Of a stretch of DNA of 64,000 nucleotides, positions 45,468 to 54,573 are shown in pieces. The stretch is from CAZPUI01 sp964415525 (GTDB taxonomy: Bacteria; Acidobacteriota; Holophagae; Holophagales; Holophagaceae): positions 4,434 through 68,433 of the forward strand of contig CAYQAS010000007.1 of assembly GCA_964415525.1 (NCBI GenBank), given 5' to 3'. Numbering within the stretch: position 1 is the stretch's first letter; each line of letters starts with the position of its first letter. A model generated the notes under the pieces. It did no database searches. It had not been told where the DNA came from and was given only the letters and a program-made list of their open reading frames with translations. A program made the translations under genes and the position numbers.

Positions 45468-47204
45468 GTGACTGACACCACCTTCGCAGCCCTCGGCTGC
45501 ACCGAGCCATTCCTGGCGGCCCTCGCCAAGCGCGGCTTCACCACCCCCACGTCCGTTCAGGAGGCCTGCTTCGCCCCTGGCTGCGAGGGACGGGACCTGC
45601 TGGTCCAGAGCCGCACCGGCAGCGGCAAGACGCTGGCCTTCGGCCTGCCCCTGATGCACCGCCTGGACCCGAACGTGGCCTCCCAGGCCCTCATCCTCAC
45701 CCCCACCCGCGAGCTCGCGCAGCAGGTGGCGGAGGAGATCAAGAGCGTCCAGCCCAACCTCGACGTGGCGCTTCTCGTGGGTGGCCTGTCCTATGGCCCC
45801 CAGATCAAGGCGCTGAAGCACGGCGCCAGCGTCATCGTGGGCACCCCGGGCCGCGTCCAGGACCACATCGATCAGGGCACCCTCAAGCTCGCCAACCTCC
45901 GCATGGTGGTGCTGGACGAGTGCGACGAGATGCTCGCCATGGGCTTCGTGGATGATGTGGAGAAGATTCTCTCCGCCGGTGGCGACGCCCCGCGCCAGAC
46001 CTACCTCTTCAGCGCCACCCTGCCCGGCCCCATCGCCTCGCTGGCCAAGCGCTTCCTGAACGACCCCGTGCGCCTCACGCTCACCGGTGGCGAGCACCAC
46101 GCCCACGCCGACATCACCCACACCGGCTGCCTCGTGGCGGATCACTTCGCGGTCAAGGCTCTCGTGAATCTCCTGAGCTTCGACAACCCGTCCGCAGCCC
46201 TCGTCTTCGTGAAGATGAAGGCTCAGGCGGAAGAAGTCGCCCAGGCCCTGCGGGACGGCGGACTGGCAGCGGACGCCATCCACGGAGACCTCGGCCAGAG
46301 CGCCCGCACCCGCGTCATGGCCAGTTTCAAGGAAGGCAAGCTCCACGTGCTGGTGGCCACCGACGTCGCCGCCCGCGGCATCGATATCCAGGACCTGCCC
46401 CTCGTCGTCCACATGGGCATTCCCACCCAGCTGGAGCCCTACACCCACCGCTCCGGCCGCACGGGCCGCGCGGGCAAGAAGGGCACCTCCCTCGCCCTGG
46501 TCAACCCCAAGGAGAGCCGCATCCTGCGGGCCTGGAGCCGCCGCGGGGGCTTCGAGCTGACGTGGCGCATCGTGCCCACCCCGGACGAGATCCGCGTCGC
46601 CCGCGCCGAGCGCCTGGGCGGTGAACTGGACGCCTGGGACGGTTTCACCGGCCTGGAGGCCGCCCGCAGCCTGATGAAGGGCCGCAATCCCGAGGCCGTC
46701 GTGGCCGCCCTGCTCTGCCGCGAAGACAAGGCCCACGAAGGCTTCGCCGTGCCCCCGCCCCCCAAGGTCGAGGCATTCAAGCCCTTCCCGGACAAGAAGC
46801 CCTACGGCGACCGGAAGCCCTACGAGGACCGCAAGCCGTACGGCGATCGCAAGACCTTTGAGGATCGCAAGCCCTACGGCGACAAGAAGCCCTATGGGGA
46901 CAAGACCCCCTACGCCGACCGGAAGCCCCGCGTCGAAGGCGATGCCCGCCCGCCCCGCAAGGAGTGGACGCCGCGACCGGAAGGCACGGAACGCCCCGAG
47001 CGGACCGAGCACCCCGGCAGCCGCGAGTGGCGCCGCCCCGGCGAGGCCGCCCCGGATGCCAGCGGTGCCGCCCCCAAGCGCCCCTGGAATCCCGATGGCC
47101 CGCCCAAGAAGCCCTTCGAGAAGCGCGACGGCGACAAGCCCGCGTGGAAGAAGAAGGAAGGCTCCGGCGAGACCCGCCCCTGGACCCCCAAGGACAAGAA
47201 GTAG
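45468..47204 (+). CDS. DEAD-box-type ATP-dependent RNA helicase with repetitive disordered tail
   Basis: A 578-residue helicase probably acting in ribosome assembly or mRNA turnover. Q-motif GFTTPTSVQ, Walker A SRTGSGKT (about 48-55), PTRELA, GTPGR, motif II DECD (instead of DEAD), SAT, and motif VI HRSGRTGRAGKKG are in order. The two RecA domains end near 350. An RNA-binding-like region follows to about 430, then a basic disordered tail with seven near-identical 7-residue units (KPYGDRK type) and a Lys/Arg/Pro-rich end. The GTG start has GGAG 8 nt upstream. Likely used in stress or cold growth. Confidence 0.93.
   Translation: MTDTTFAALGCTEPFLAALAKRGFTTPTSVQEACFAPGCEGRDLLVQSRTGSGKTLAFGLPLMHRLDPNVASQALILTPTRELAQQVAEEIKSVQPNLDVALLVGGLSYGPQIKALKHGASVIVGTPGRVQDHIDQGTLKLANLRMVVLDECDEMLAMGFVDDVEKILSAGGDAPRQTYLFSATLPGPIASLAKRFLNDPVRLTLTGGEHHAHADITHTGCLVADHFAVKALVNLLSFDNPSAALVFVKMKAQAEEVAQALRDGGLAADAIHGDLGQSARTRVMASFKEGKLHVLVATDVAARGIDIQDLPLVVHMGIPTQLEPYTHRSGRTGRAGKKGTSLALVNPKESRILRAWSRRGGFELTWRIVPTPDEIRVARAERLGGELDAWDGFTGLEAARSLMKGRNPEAVVAALLCREDKAHEGFAVPPPPKVEAFKPFPDKKPYGDRKPYEDRKPYGDRKTFEDRKPYGDKKPYGDKTPYADRKPRVEGDARPPRKEWTPRPEGTERPERTEHPGSREWRRPGEAAPDASGAAPKRPWNPDGPPKKPFEKRDGDKPAWKKKEGSGETRPWTPKDKK
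46791..46930 (+). repeat. 21 bp tandem repeat in the helicase tail
   Basis: Seven imperfect 21 bp units encode (D)(R/K)KPY(G/E)D variants. Differences are mostly third-codon changes, so the repeat is kept at protein level, as in other RNA-helicase tails that bind RNA or form condensates. Confidence 0.8.
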
Positions 47205-47224
47205 TAGAACCGAACCCATTGGAA

Positions 47225-47260
47225 TGAAGCGAGGGGCCGCATCTGCGGCCCCTCGCTTCA
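47225..47260. terminator. Bidirectional terminator between helicase and tricorn-like genes
   Basis: Perfect 17 bp arms TGAAGCGAGGGGCCGCA and its complement around TC, placed between convergent stop codons (47204 and 47275). Confidence 0.88.
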
Positions 47261-47274
47261 GCTACCGGTCGCAA

Positions 47275-50200
47275 CTACCGGATCTGCTTCATCAGCTCCG
47301 CCACCGCAGCCTCGAGCTGCAGGTCCTTCCCGGCGCTGGCAGTATCAGCGGTGTTGGCCACCTGGATGTCCGGAACGGTCTGTCGGTTCTCCAGAAACTG
47401 GCCATTGGCGTTCTTCACGCCCACGGGGACGGTGCCCCAGCGCAGGGTCGGATCCTGCAGCATCTCCCACCCGGCGAAGCTGCAGGTGCCGGGAACCGGC
47501 ATGCCGATGAGCTTGCCGAGGCCCAGCTGCTGGATGGCGCAGGCGTAGCAGTGGCCGTCGCTGTAGTTGGCCTCGTTGACGAGGCTGATGCTGGGTTTGG
47601 TCCAGCGGAAGTTCGGCTCGAACCCCGTGGCGCGGGTGTCGGTGCCGTAGGTGAAGAAGGCCTTGCCGCTGAGGAACATGGTGAGGTCCGCCACCAGGTC
47701 GCCGCCGCCGTTGTTGCGGGTGTCCACCACCAGCCCGGCCCGTTCGGCGAAGCGGCCCATGGCCTCCTCGAAGACGGTGCGGTAGGCGCCGTCATTCATG
47801 CCGGGGATGTGCACGTAGCCGAGCTTGCCGCCGCTCAAACGCTCCACCTCGTCGCGGTTCCGCTTCACCCAGCGCTGGTAGAGCAGACGGCTTTCCTCGC
47901 CCAGGCTGATGGGCTTCACCACGGCATCCACCGTCGTCTCTCCGGATTTCAAAGTCACCAGCGTGCGTCGCCCCGCCTTGCGATTGAAGCTCGCGGCCAG
48001 ATCCCGGTCGGCGGTCAGGGGCTCACCATCCAGCGCCATGATCAACGTGCCCGGCTTCACTCCGAGCCCGTCTTTGTCCAGCGGACCGCCCTTGAGGACT
48101 TCCACGATCTTCACGCCGTCGCCCTGGTAGGCGGGATCCAGCAGCACACCGAGGCTGGCGGTGGCATCTCCCAGCGGATTCATGGGGTTGTAGCTCGTCC
48201 CGCAATGGCTGACGTTGAGTTCCCCCAGCATCTCGCTCAGCAGTTCCGCAAACTCGTGGTTGTTGCTGATGTGCGGCAGGTGCTTCGCGTAGACCGCTTT
48301 GAGGCCGTCCCAGTCGGCACCGTGGTGACCGGCGGTGTAGAAGGCGGTCTTCGTGCGCCGCCAGACATGCTCGAACATGGCGCGCCGCTCCGCCGCCACA
48401 TCCAGGGTGGCTTCCCCCTGGGGCGCGATGGGGTCGCGCTTGGCGGTGGCGGGATCGATCTTCGACAGGCTGCCATCCGCCAGCAGCAGGAGATTCTTCT
48501 GCTCCTTGTCCCACTCCAGGTGGGCGCTGTTGGCGTTCAGGGTCAGCACCAGCTTCGCTTCCCGGGTGCGCAGGCTGGTGGACCAGAGGTTCAGGCCCTT
48601 CTCGAAGCGCGCCAGGGCGTAGAGGGTCTCGCCATCCTTGCTGAGCAACACATCCCCCAGGCTCGCGGAATGCAGCGTCAGCCGAGCCTTGCGGTGCTCC
48701 AGCCCCTCCAGATCGAAGCTCAGCGGCTCCACCTTGGGTTCGGGTTTGGCCTCCGGCTTGGCATCCTTCTTCTCATCCTTTTTGTCGTCCTTCTTCTCCT
48801 CGCCCTCCTTGACCAGGGCCAGTTCCTCCTTGGTCAGGCGGAAGCGGTCCCAGGCGTCCTGGGTGAAGAAGAGGGCGTAGGCATCCTGCTGGCTGGGGCC
48901 GCTCTGGGCCACGGGCTTGAGGCCATCCCGATTGCTGGTCCAGAGCATGGCCTTGCCGCCCAATATCCACTGGGCGTTGCCGTCGTTGAAGCCGCTCTGG
49001 GTGAGGTTCACGACGCCGCCCTTGCCATCGGCGCGCACGAGGCCGATCTCACCGGGGGCGATGCCCGGCAGGGAGAGATCGAACAGGATCCAGCGGCTGT
49101 CAGGGCTCCACCGGTAGGCGTGGCCGCCTTCGGACTGGCTGAAGATCGCCTGTTCCGTGAGCAGGGTGCGGGTCTGCTTGGACTCCAAGTTAAGAATGCG
49201 GAGTCGGCGCCCCGCCTCGATGTAGGCCAGCTCCTTGCCATCCGGAGATAGCTGGGGCTGATCGGCATCGACTTCGCCTCCCACCAGCAGCGACTCCTTG
49301 AGCTGGGTGGCGGCGTGGAAGTGGCGTTCGTCGGCGCGCACGCGGCGGGTCTCGAAGATGGACCAGCGCCCGTTCCGCTCCGAGGCGTAGACAAGTCCCT
49401 TGCCGTCCGGGGTGAAGGTCACGCCCCGCTCCGCCTCCGCCGTGCGGGTGATCCGCTTCGTGAGCCCGCCCTCCACCGCCGTGGCAAAGACCTCGCCCCG
49501 GAAAAGGTAGGCCACTTCCCTGCCGCTCGGGGAGACCGCCAGCTCCTTGAGCCCTCCCGCCACTGGCAGCACACGGGTGTCTTCGCCCTTCAGATCCAGG
49601 GGAATGGTGACGGGCACGCGCCTGGGTTGGGCACCCGCCTTCTGGGTGTAGATCCCGCCATCGAAGCCGAAGCAGAGGGTGCCATCCACCGCCGCGCTCA
49701 GGAAGCGCACGGGGTGCTGCTTGAAGTGCGTCAGCTGCACCGCGGGGCCACCCTTCAGGGAACGTCTGTGGACATTGAAAGTGCCGCCCTCCTCGCTCAG
49801 GTAGACGAAAGCCTGGTCGCCCTCCACCAGCACAGGGTTGCGGTCCTCGCCGGGAAAGGTGGTGAGCTTCCGGTGCGCGCCCGCCTTCACATCCCACATC
49901 CAGATGTCCCGGGCGGCGGCACTGGTGTGGTGCTTGCGCCAGGGATTCTCGCCGGCCTTCTGATCCTGATAGAGCAGGAAACGGCCGTCCCGGCTCATGC
50001 TCACCGCCTCCGCAGGCGTGGTCAGCAGCTGTTCCAGGCGCCCGCCGCGCACGGGCACGGTGTAGAGCTCCGGCTGGGAGCCCGTGGGGAAGAGGCGGTT
50101 GGCGGCGGTGTCCTGCCGGGCGGCGCTGAAGATCACCTTCGTGCCATCCGGTGTGAAGGCATAGGGTGTCTCGTTCGCGGAATGGAAGGTCAGGCGCTTC

Positions 50201-50496
50201 GCCAGACCACCCTCCGCGGGCATCACGTAGACGTCAAAATTGCCGCTGCGGTCGCTGGCGAAGGCGATCCACTTGCCATCAGGGCTCCACACCGGCTGGG
50301 TGTCGTGAGCCTCATGGGTGGTCAGAGGCACCGCTGCACCACCAGCTGCAGGGACACGATAGAGGTCGCCGCGGTAGGTGAAGGCGATGGTGCGGCCGTC
50401 TGGGGATAGCGCGGGCGTGCGCATCCAGCCTGGATCTGCGGGTGCCGCGGCCAAGGTGAATGCAGCAAGGGAGAGGGCAAGAGAGGGGAGTCGCAT
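47275..50496 (-). CDS. Tricorn-like S41 protease with beta-propellers and PDZ domain
   Basis: A 1073-residue exported protease. After a signal peptide (MRLPSLALSLAAFTLAAAPA), two TolB/WD40-like beta-propellers cover about 25-600, with repeated SPDG-x-x-(I/V)AF units (for example SPDGKWIAFASDRSG). A charged Lys/Asp/Glu linker (about 575-600), a PDZ domain (about 780-860, VKPGTLIMALDGEPL) and a C-terminal S41 domain follow, with Ser in NEANYSDGHCYA and the family VDTRNNGGG loop. The order matches tricorn core proteases, which degrade oligopeptides. Tricorn interacting factors are not nearby. Start chosen to give the signal peptide. Confidence 0.92.
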   Translation of the reverse strand: MRLPSLALSLAAFTLAAAPADPGWMRTPALSPDGRTIAFTYRGDLYRVPAAGGAAVPLTTHEAHDTQPVWSPDGKWIAFASDRSGNFDVYVMPAEGGLAKRLTFHSANETPYAFTPDGTKVIFSAARQDTAANRLFPTGSQPELYTVPVRGGRLEQLLTTPAEAVSMSRDGRFLLYQDQKAGENPWRKHHTSAAARDIWMWDVKAGAHRKLTTFPGEDRNPVLVEGDQAFVYLSEEGGTFNVHRRSLKGGPAVQLTHFKQHPVRFLSAAVDGTLCFGFDGGIYTQKAGAQPRRVPVTIPLDLKGEDTRVLPVAGGLKELAVSPSGREVAYLFRGEVFATAVEGGLTKRITRTAEAERGVTFTPDGKGLVYASERNGRWSIFETRRVRADERHFHAATQLKESLLVGGEVDADQPQLSPDGKELAYIEAGRRLRILNLESKQTRTLLTEQAIFSQSEGGHAYRWSPDSRWILFDLSLPGIAPGEIGLVRADGKGGVVNLTQSGFNDGNAQWILGGKAMLWTSNRDGLKPVAQSGPSQQDAYALFFTQDAWDRFRLTKEELALVKEGEEKKDDKKDEKKDAKPEAKPEPKVEPLSFDLEGLEHRKARLTLHSASLGDVLLSKDGETLYALARFEKGLNLWSTSLRTREAKLVLTLNANSAHLEWDKEQKNLLLLADGSLSKIDPATAKRDPIAPQGEATLDVAAERRAMFEHVWRRTKTAFYTAGHHGADWDGLKAVYAKHLPHISNNHEFAELLSEMLGELNVSHCGTSYNPMNPLGDATASLGVLLDPAYQGDGVKIVEVLKGGPLDKDGLGVKPGTLIMALDGEPLTADRDLAASFNRKAGRRTLVTLKSGETTVDAVVKPISLGEESRLLYQRWVKRNRDEVERLSGGKLGYVHIPGMNDGAYRTVFEEAMGRFAERAGLVVDTRNNGGGDLVADLTMFLSGKAFFTYGTDTRATGFEPNFRWTKPSISLVNEANYSDGHCYACAIQQLGLGKLIGMPVPGTCSFAGWEMLQDPTLRWGTVPVGVKNANGQFLENRQTVPDIQVANTADTASAGKDLQLEAAVAELMKQIR

Positions 50497-50508
50497 GAGC
50501 ACCGCCGG

Positions 50509-50533
50509 AAAGGCCTCGTGACACGAGGCCTTT
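50509..50533. promoter_or_regulatory. 25 bp perfect palindrome upstream of the tricorn-like gene
   Basis: AAAGGCCTCGTG and CACGAGGCCTTT flank a single A. It lies 12 bp before the tricorn-like ATG and 55 bp before the divergent CPBP gene. It could be an operator or a leader hairpin near the ribosome site; I cannot tell which. Confidence 0.5.
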
Positions 50534-50588
50534 AGCATACGGAGGCTCCCCTCGCTTGGGATAGCCGCGGCGTGTTCATAATGAGGAC

Positions 50589-51428
50589 ATGTCCATCGTT
50601 CACACAGGCCTGGCCCTCCCGGCGCCCCTGACCTTGGTCACCTTCCTGACCATGGGCCTTGCACTGCTGTTTGGGCTCTGGAGGATCCGCTGGGCCTTCA
50701 TTCCCGCAGGCGTGGCCCTGGTGGGCGCCGGGATTGTCGGCCATCTGAACAGTGCGAGTGCCCTTGCGCTGGCGTTGGGGGGAGGGCTCGTCTGGATTCG
50801 GACCCGCGGCCCGGTCAGGTTCCGTGGCTGGGCCCTCGCCGGTCTCGCCTTGCTGGTGCTCTCCATGGGACTGCACCTCGTACCGGGCTTCCACACGGAG
50901 CAGATCTTCGAGGGACCGCTTTCGCCCCGCAGCGGGTCCTTCACCCTTCGATGGAACCTGGATAAAGCCTGCGCGGGAATGCTTCTGCTAATGGCGGGAA
51001 TCCCCACCTCCCGCCCAGAAGGTCAACGCAAGCTTTGGGCCTGGGCCGCACTTCCCCTCGCGGCCACGATCCTCATCGCCTCGACCCTCGGGACCTACGT
51101 CTGGGATCCGAAGGTGCCAAGCATCTGGCCCGCCTGGCTCCTGGCCAACCTCTGCTTCGTCTGCATCCCGGAGGAGGCGCTTTTCCGGATGACACTGCAG
51201 CCTGCCCTGGAGCAGGCCTTCGACTCGCCCTGGATGGCCCTGGTGGTCACCAGCCTCTTCTTCGGCCTGGCCCACGCCCAGGGTGGTTGGCTCTACTGCC
51301 TGGTGGCCATCTTCGCCGGCCTCGCCTATGGGCTGGCCTACCAGGTGCGGCGCGTCCCGTGGCATCCGGTGGCGCTGCACCTGGGGCTCAACGCCCTGCA
51401 CTTCTTCCTGTTTGCCTATCCCGCCTGA
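50589..51428 (+). CDS. CPBP-family intramembrane metalloprotease
   Basis: A 279-residue membrane protein with about eight helices. The last third carries the Abi/CAAX-like motifs: EEALFRM (about 198-204), FFGLAHAQG (about 220-228) and the third metal-ligand region HLGLNALHF near 264-272. Bacterial members cleave or process membrane peptides, and some protect against self-made bacteriocins. The ATG at 50589 has GAGGA only 1-4 nt upstream, an unusually short spacing. It is convergent with the ferredoxin-like gene, 3 bp apart. Confidence 0.88.
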   Translation: MSIVHTGLALPAPLTLVTFLTMGLALLFGLWRIRWAFIPAGVALVGAGIVGHLNSASALALALGGGLVWIRTRGPVRFRGWALAGLALLVLSMGLHLVPGFHTEQIFEGPLSPRSGSFTLRWNLDKACAGMLLLMAGIPTSRPEGQRKLWAWAALPLAATILIASTLGTYVWDPKVPSIWPAWLLANLCFVCIPEEALFRMTLQPALEQAFDSPWMALVVTSLFFGLAHAQGGWLYCLVAIFAGLAYGLAYQVRRVPWHPVALHLGLNALHFFLFAYPA

Positions 51429-51431
51429 GCC

Positions 51432-52271
51432 TCAGACCCAGGCTTCCTGCTTGATGCTGCCGTCGATCCCGACGACTAACGCCTTTACCGGCACCTTGCG
51501 GGTGGCCTGGGCCACAGCCTGCTGCGCCATGCGCAGGAGCCCGCCGCAGCAGGGCACTTCCATGATCATGACGGTCAGGGTGTTGATCTGGCCCTGATCC
51601 ACCAGCGCCGTGAGCTTGTCGAGGTAGACCTGCTGGTTCGTGTCCAGCTTCGGGCAGGCGATGGCGAGTTTCTTCCCCGCAAGGTGGGTCTGATTGAAGT
51701 CCGCCATGGCGAAGGCGACGCAGTCGGCCGCCAGCAGCAGGTCCGCCTTCTGGAAGGCGGGGTTCATGGGGCTGATGAGGTGGAGCTGTACGGGCCACTG
51801 GGTGAGCTGGCTCACCAGGCCCTCCCGCGGCTCGGCCCCGATCTGGGTGGGGATGCTAGGGCGTTCGATGGTGCGGGCGGCGGAACCGGGGCAACCACAT
51901 TCCATGGCTTTCTCCTTGTAGTTGGGGATCGGGTGTTGGAGTTCGTTCAGGTAGGCGAGGGCGGTGTTCAGGAAGGTCGTCTGGCCGTGTTCGTAGAGGT
52001 GCTTCAGGTGCGCCTTCAGCGTGTTCGCGCCCTTGGGGAGGATGTTGTCCAGGGTCAGGCGCTCGTCGTAGGGTTCGGCCTCCCGCTCAATCACGGTGAT
52101 GGCGCCCACCGGACAAGAGCCGACGCAGGCGCCCAGGCCGTCGCAGGTAATGTCCGAGATGAGCCGGGCCTTTCCATCGATCATCTGCAGCGCACCCTCA
52201 GGGCAGCCTTCGCAGCATTCCCCGCAGCCATTGCAGAGCTCCTCGTCGATGGTGATGATCTGGCGCAGCAT
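51432..52271 (-). CDS. 4Fe-4S ferredoxin-domain protein
   Basis: A 279-residue cytoplasmic protein. The N-terminus holds two cluster motifs: C-NG-C-GECCEG-CP (about 13-24) and CDGLGACVGSCPVGAI (about 43-58). The remaining 200 residues contain further Cys (ECGCPGSAA, then PCCGG near 240), a pattern seen in uncharacterised redox proteins with an extra Fe-S or metal site. GGAGG lies 6 nt before the ATG. An FNR-type box is 48 bp upstream, suggesting induction under low oxygen. No partner dehydrogenase is adjacent. Confidence 0.88.
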   Translation of the reverse strand: MLRQIITIDEELCNGCGECCEGCPEGALQMIDGKARLISDITCDGLGACVGSCPVGAITVIEREAEPYDERLTLDNILPKGANTLKAHLKHLYEHGQTTFLNTALAYLNELQHPIPNYKEKAMECGCPGSAARTIERPSIPTQIGAEPREGLVSQLTQWPVQLHLISPMNPAFQKADLLLAADCVAFAMADFNQTHLAGKKLAIACPKLDTNQQVYLDKLTALVDQGQINTLTVMIMEVPCCGGLLRMAQQAVAQATRKVPVKALVVGIDGSIKQEAWV

Positions 52272-52318
52272 GGCGGCCTCCGTGAACCCAAGGATCGGAT
52301 GCCTCCAATCGCCCCGCC

Positions 52319-52332
52319 TTGATGCGCATCAA
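52319..52332. promoter_or_regulatory. FNR/CRP-type operator
   Basis: Perfect dyad TTGAT-GCGC-ATCAA, identical to the FNR consensus. It sits between divergent genes: 48 bp upstream of the ferredoxin-like ATG and 25 bp upstream of the plus-strand ATG at 52357. Spacing suits activation of the ferredoxin-like gene. Confidence 0.65.
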
Positions 52333-52356
52333 GCGAACGCACACGTACCATGAGCC

Positions 52357-54489
52357 ATGCTCCCGCCTCCGCCCCAAACCACCCCGGCACCCTCCCCGTT
52401 GGAAGCTGCGGCCCTGCAGCTCTGCACCCAAACGGCAGCCTCCCTGGGATGGGAGGCATCTCCAAATCCCGAACGGTGGAAGGCCCTGCGCGGTCAGACG
52501 ACCGCCTGCCTGTCCCTCTGCGTCGCCACCCTGCATGAAGACAGCCGGGCCCTCCCGCTGCTCGAGGCGGCCCTCGGCGCCTTGGAATGTGCCCTGGGCG
52601 CTGAGCAGGCTGGCACGCGGCGCTTCACCCTGGCGGCTTCGCGATTGAGCGAGCAGTGGCGCACCACCCAGAAGGCCTGGGGACCCAAGGCCGTCCAACG
52701 TCTGCCGGACCTTGAAGCCTTGGGAATCCTGGGATCCCTGGGCGGCCTACGCGCCACGCCCTGGCGGGACGAGGCGCTCCGCATCCGCATCGCTACGGAG
52801 CCGTCCCATCCACGCCTCGAAAAGGACCTGGCCGCCGCGGTGGAGGACCACTATGGCCCTTGGCTCACCCCTGCCGAAGTGGAGCCCATGCTGATCTTTT
52901 GTGGCCATCTGGCACGGCTCTGGCGATCGGAACGCTCGGATCGCACCCTCACCCAGCGGGTCCGGCCCCTCGGTCTCAAGCAGGATGCCCATCGCGTGTG
53001 GCGCCTGGCAGCCCTCCAGGGCGACGAGCACCTCCGCACGGACCTGACCGCCCTGCTGGATCGCCTGGACGCCGCCACCTTGGCGGAACAGGGGGACCTG
53101 GAGCCCGTGTGCCATCTCGTGGAAGCCCTGAAGGGTGGCCCCTTGTCGAGGCCGTCGACCCGGCTGCTGCAGCGGCTGGATGCCCACCTCACCAAGCTGA
53201 GGACGCCTCGCGTCCAGCGCCTTCGCATCGCCACCCTCCTGGAAGCCTGGGACCGCGTCGCCGAATTGCTCCGAGAGAACCTTACGGAAGCCAGCGGTCC
53301 GGAAGCCCTCATGGCGGCCCTCGGGGCGGCAGAAGCCCACTTGCGCGAGCACCCCGATGCTTCCCTTCTGGACCTGGGCACGCTGAAGTTGAAGGCTGCC
53401 GTACGAATCGCCTCCTCCGACCTCGCCGCACGCCTGGAAACCTGGACAGCACTGCAGCAGGCGGCGGGTCACGGTGAGGAGGTCGAGGCGCTGATCCAGC
53501 TCCGATTGAGCCTGGAAACGCCCGAGGGCCCAGGGCTCCCCTCCCTGCTAGCCCAGCTCAAACGATGGCGCCAACTCACGGCTTACCTGGGGGCCCCGCG
53601 CCCACGGGAAAGCGCCCAGACGTTGGGCTGGCGCTTTCAGGCAGCCCTCGGATTAGGACATGAGCCCGAAGCCATGGGATGGCTCGCCGCATGGTGCACC
53701 GCCGTTCTGGACGTGCCCGAACCCCCAGCCCTTCCAGGTGTGGCTTCCGCCCTTGCCCGGAACCAGCTTCCCGCCGAAGCCCTTCGAGCCCTGGCCGACC
53801 GTCATGGCGCCAAAGTGATGCCAGGCCAAACCGCCCTCCTGACTCGCGAACCTTGGCGGCTGCTCATCGCCCTCGATCCCGACGCTCCGCAAAACCTCCT
53901 GCCCGGCAAGCTGGAAGAGGGCCTGCGCTGGCGTTGGAGCCGCCTGCCCAGCGGAAGCGCCCGCAGACAGGCCCTCGAGAAACTCATTGAGGAAGGCGAT
54001 GCGCGGCTCGGGACCACGCACCCGCTGGTGGCGGAGTTCCTGATGGACCTCGCCGACCACCTTGAGCTAGATGGGATCCCATCGGCAGAGCGCGCCGTCC
54101 GCATCCTGGAGGTCGCCCCCCCGGGTCACGAGCGGATGCTGGCCAAGGCCCTGATGACCCTGGCGAGCCTTTCCAGCGCCACCGACGGTCGGCGCATGGA
54201 GCAGAGCCTGCGCCGCCTGATGGATCTGCTCAGCACCCTCCCGACCCTGGATGGCGAGGTCGCCCAGTGGGCAACGGATCTGCCGCCCTTGCTATTGCTG
54301 CACCTGTGGCGTGAGCAGCGCCTGGATGAACTGGCCGCGGTGGGCCCCCGTGTCACCACGATCGTCCAACGTGCCGACTCCACGGGAGTCAAGTCCATCG
54401 ACCTCGAGGCCTCGCTCCAATCCCTGGCTCGGGTGGCCCGTTTTCAGTCGATCCTGCGAACTGCAGGAGTGGAAGCACCCTCCCGCTGA
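52357..54489 (+). CDS. Large helical protein of unknown function
   Basis: A 710-residue, Leu/Ala/Arg-rich soluble protein. I find no catalytic motif. Predicted helices run throughout, with loosely repeated 30-40-residue helical pairs (for example PEALMAALGAAEAHLREHPDASLLDLGTLKLKAA is one such unit), as in TPR-like or armadillo-like solenoids. No signal peptide. The ATG has no strong ribosome site; the frame is nevertheless long, free of rare codon clusters and shows strong third-position GC bias like neighbours. Divergent from the ferredoxin-like gene across the FNR box. Confidence 0.65.
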   Translation: MLPPPPQTTPAPSPLEAAALQLCTQTAASLGWEASPNPERWKALRGQTTACLSLCVATLHEDSRALPLLEAALGALECALGAEQAGTRRFTLAASRLSEQWRTTQKAWGPKAVQRLPDLEALGILGSLGGLRATPWRDEALRIRIATEPSHPRLEKDLAAAVEDHYGPWLTPAEVEPMLIFCGHLARLWRSERSDRTLTQRVRPLGLKQDAHRVWRLAALQGDEHLRTDLTALLDRLDAATLAEQGDLEPVCHLVEALKGGPLSRPSTRLLQRLDAHLTKLRTPRVQRLRIATLLEAWDRVAELLRENLTEASGPEALMAALGAAEAHLREHPDASLLDLGTLKLKAAVRIASSDLAARLETWTALQQAAGHGEEVEALIQLRLSLETPEGPGLPSLLAQLKRWRQLTAYLGAPRPRESAQTLGWRFQAALGLGHEPEAMGWLAAWCTAVLDVPEPPALPGVASALARNQLPAEALRALADRHGAKVMPGQTALLTREPWRLLIALDPDAPQNLLPGKLEEGLRWRWSRLPSGSARRQALEKLIEEGDARLGTTHPLVAEFLMDLADHLELDGIPSAERAVRILEVAPPGHERMLAKALMTLASLSSATDGRRMEQSLRRLMDLLSTLPTLDGEVAQWATDLPPLLLLHLWREQRLDELAAVGPRVTTIVQRADSTGVKSIDLEASLQSLARVARFQSILRTAGVEAPSR

Positions 54490-54573
54490 AGGGTAAAAAC
54501 CTGCATCGACGGGCGAGGCCTGCCATCGGGTGGTCGATGGCTGGCGGGTCCATAGCACTTTCCGGACGGATCC

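Noticed and set aside
46791..46930. CRISPR-like or non-coding tandem repeat
   Set aside because: Period 21 bp in frame, no spacers, and it encodes a protein heptad; it is a coding repeat of the helicase.
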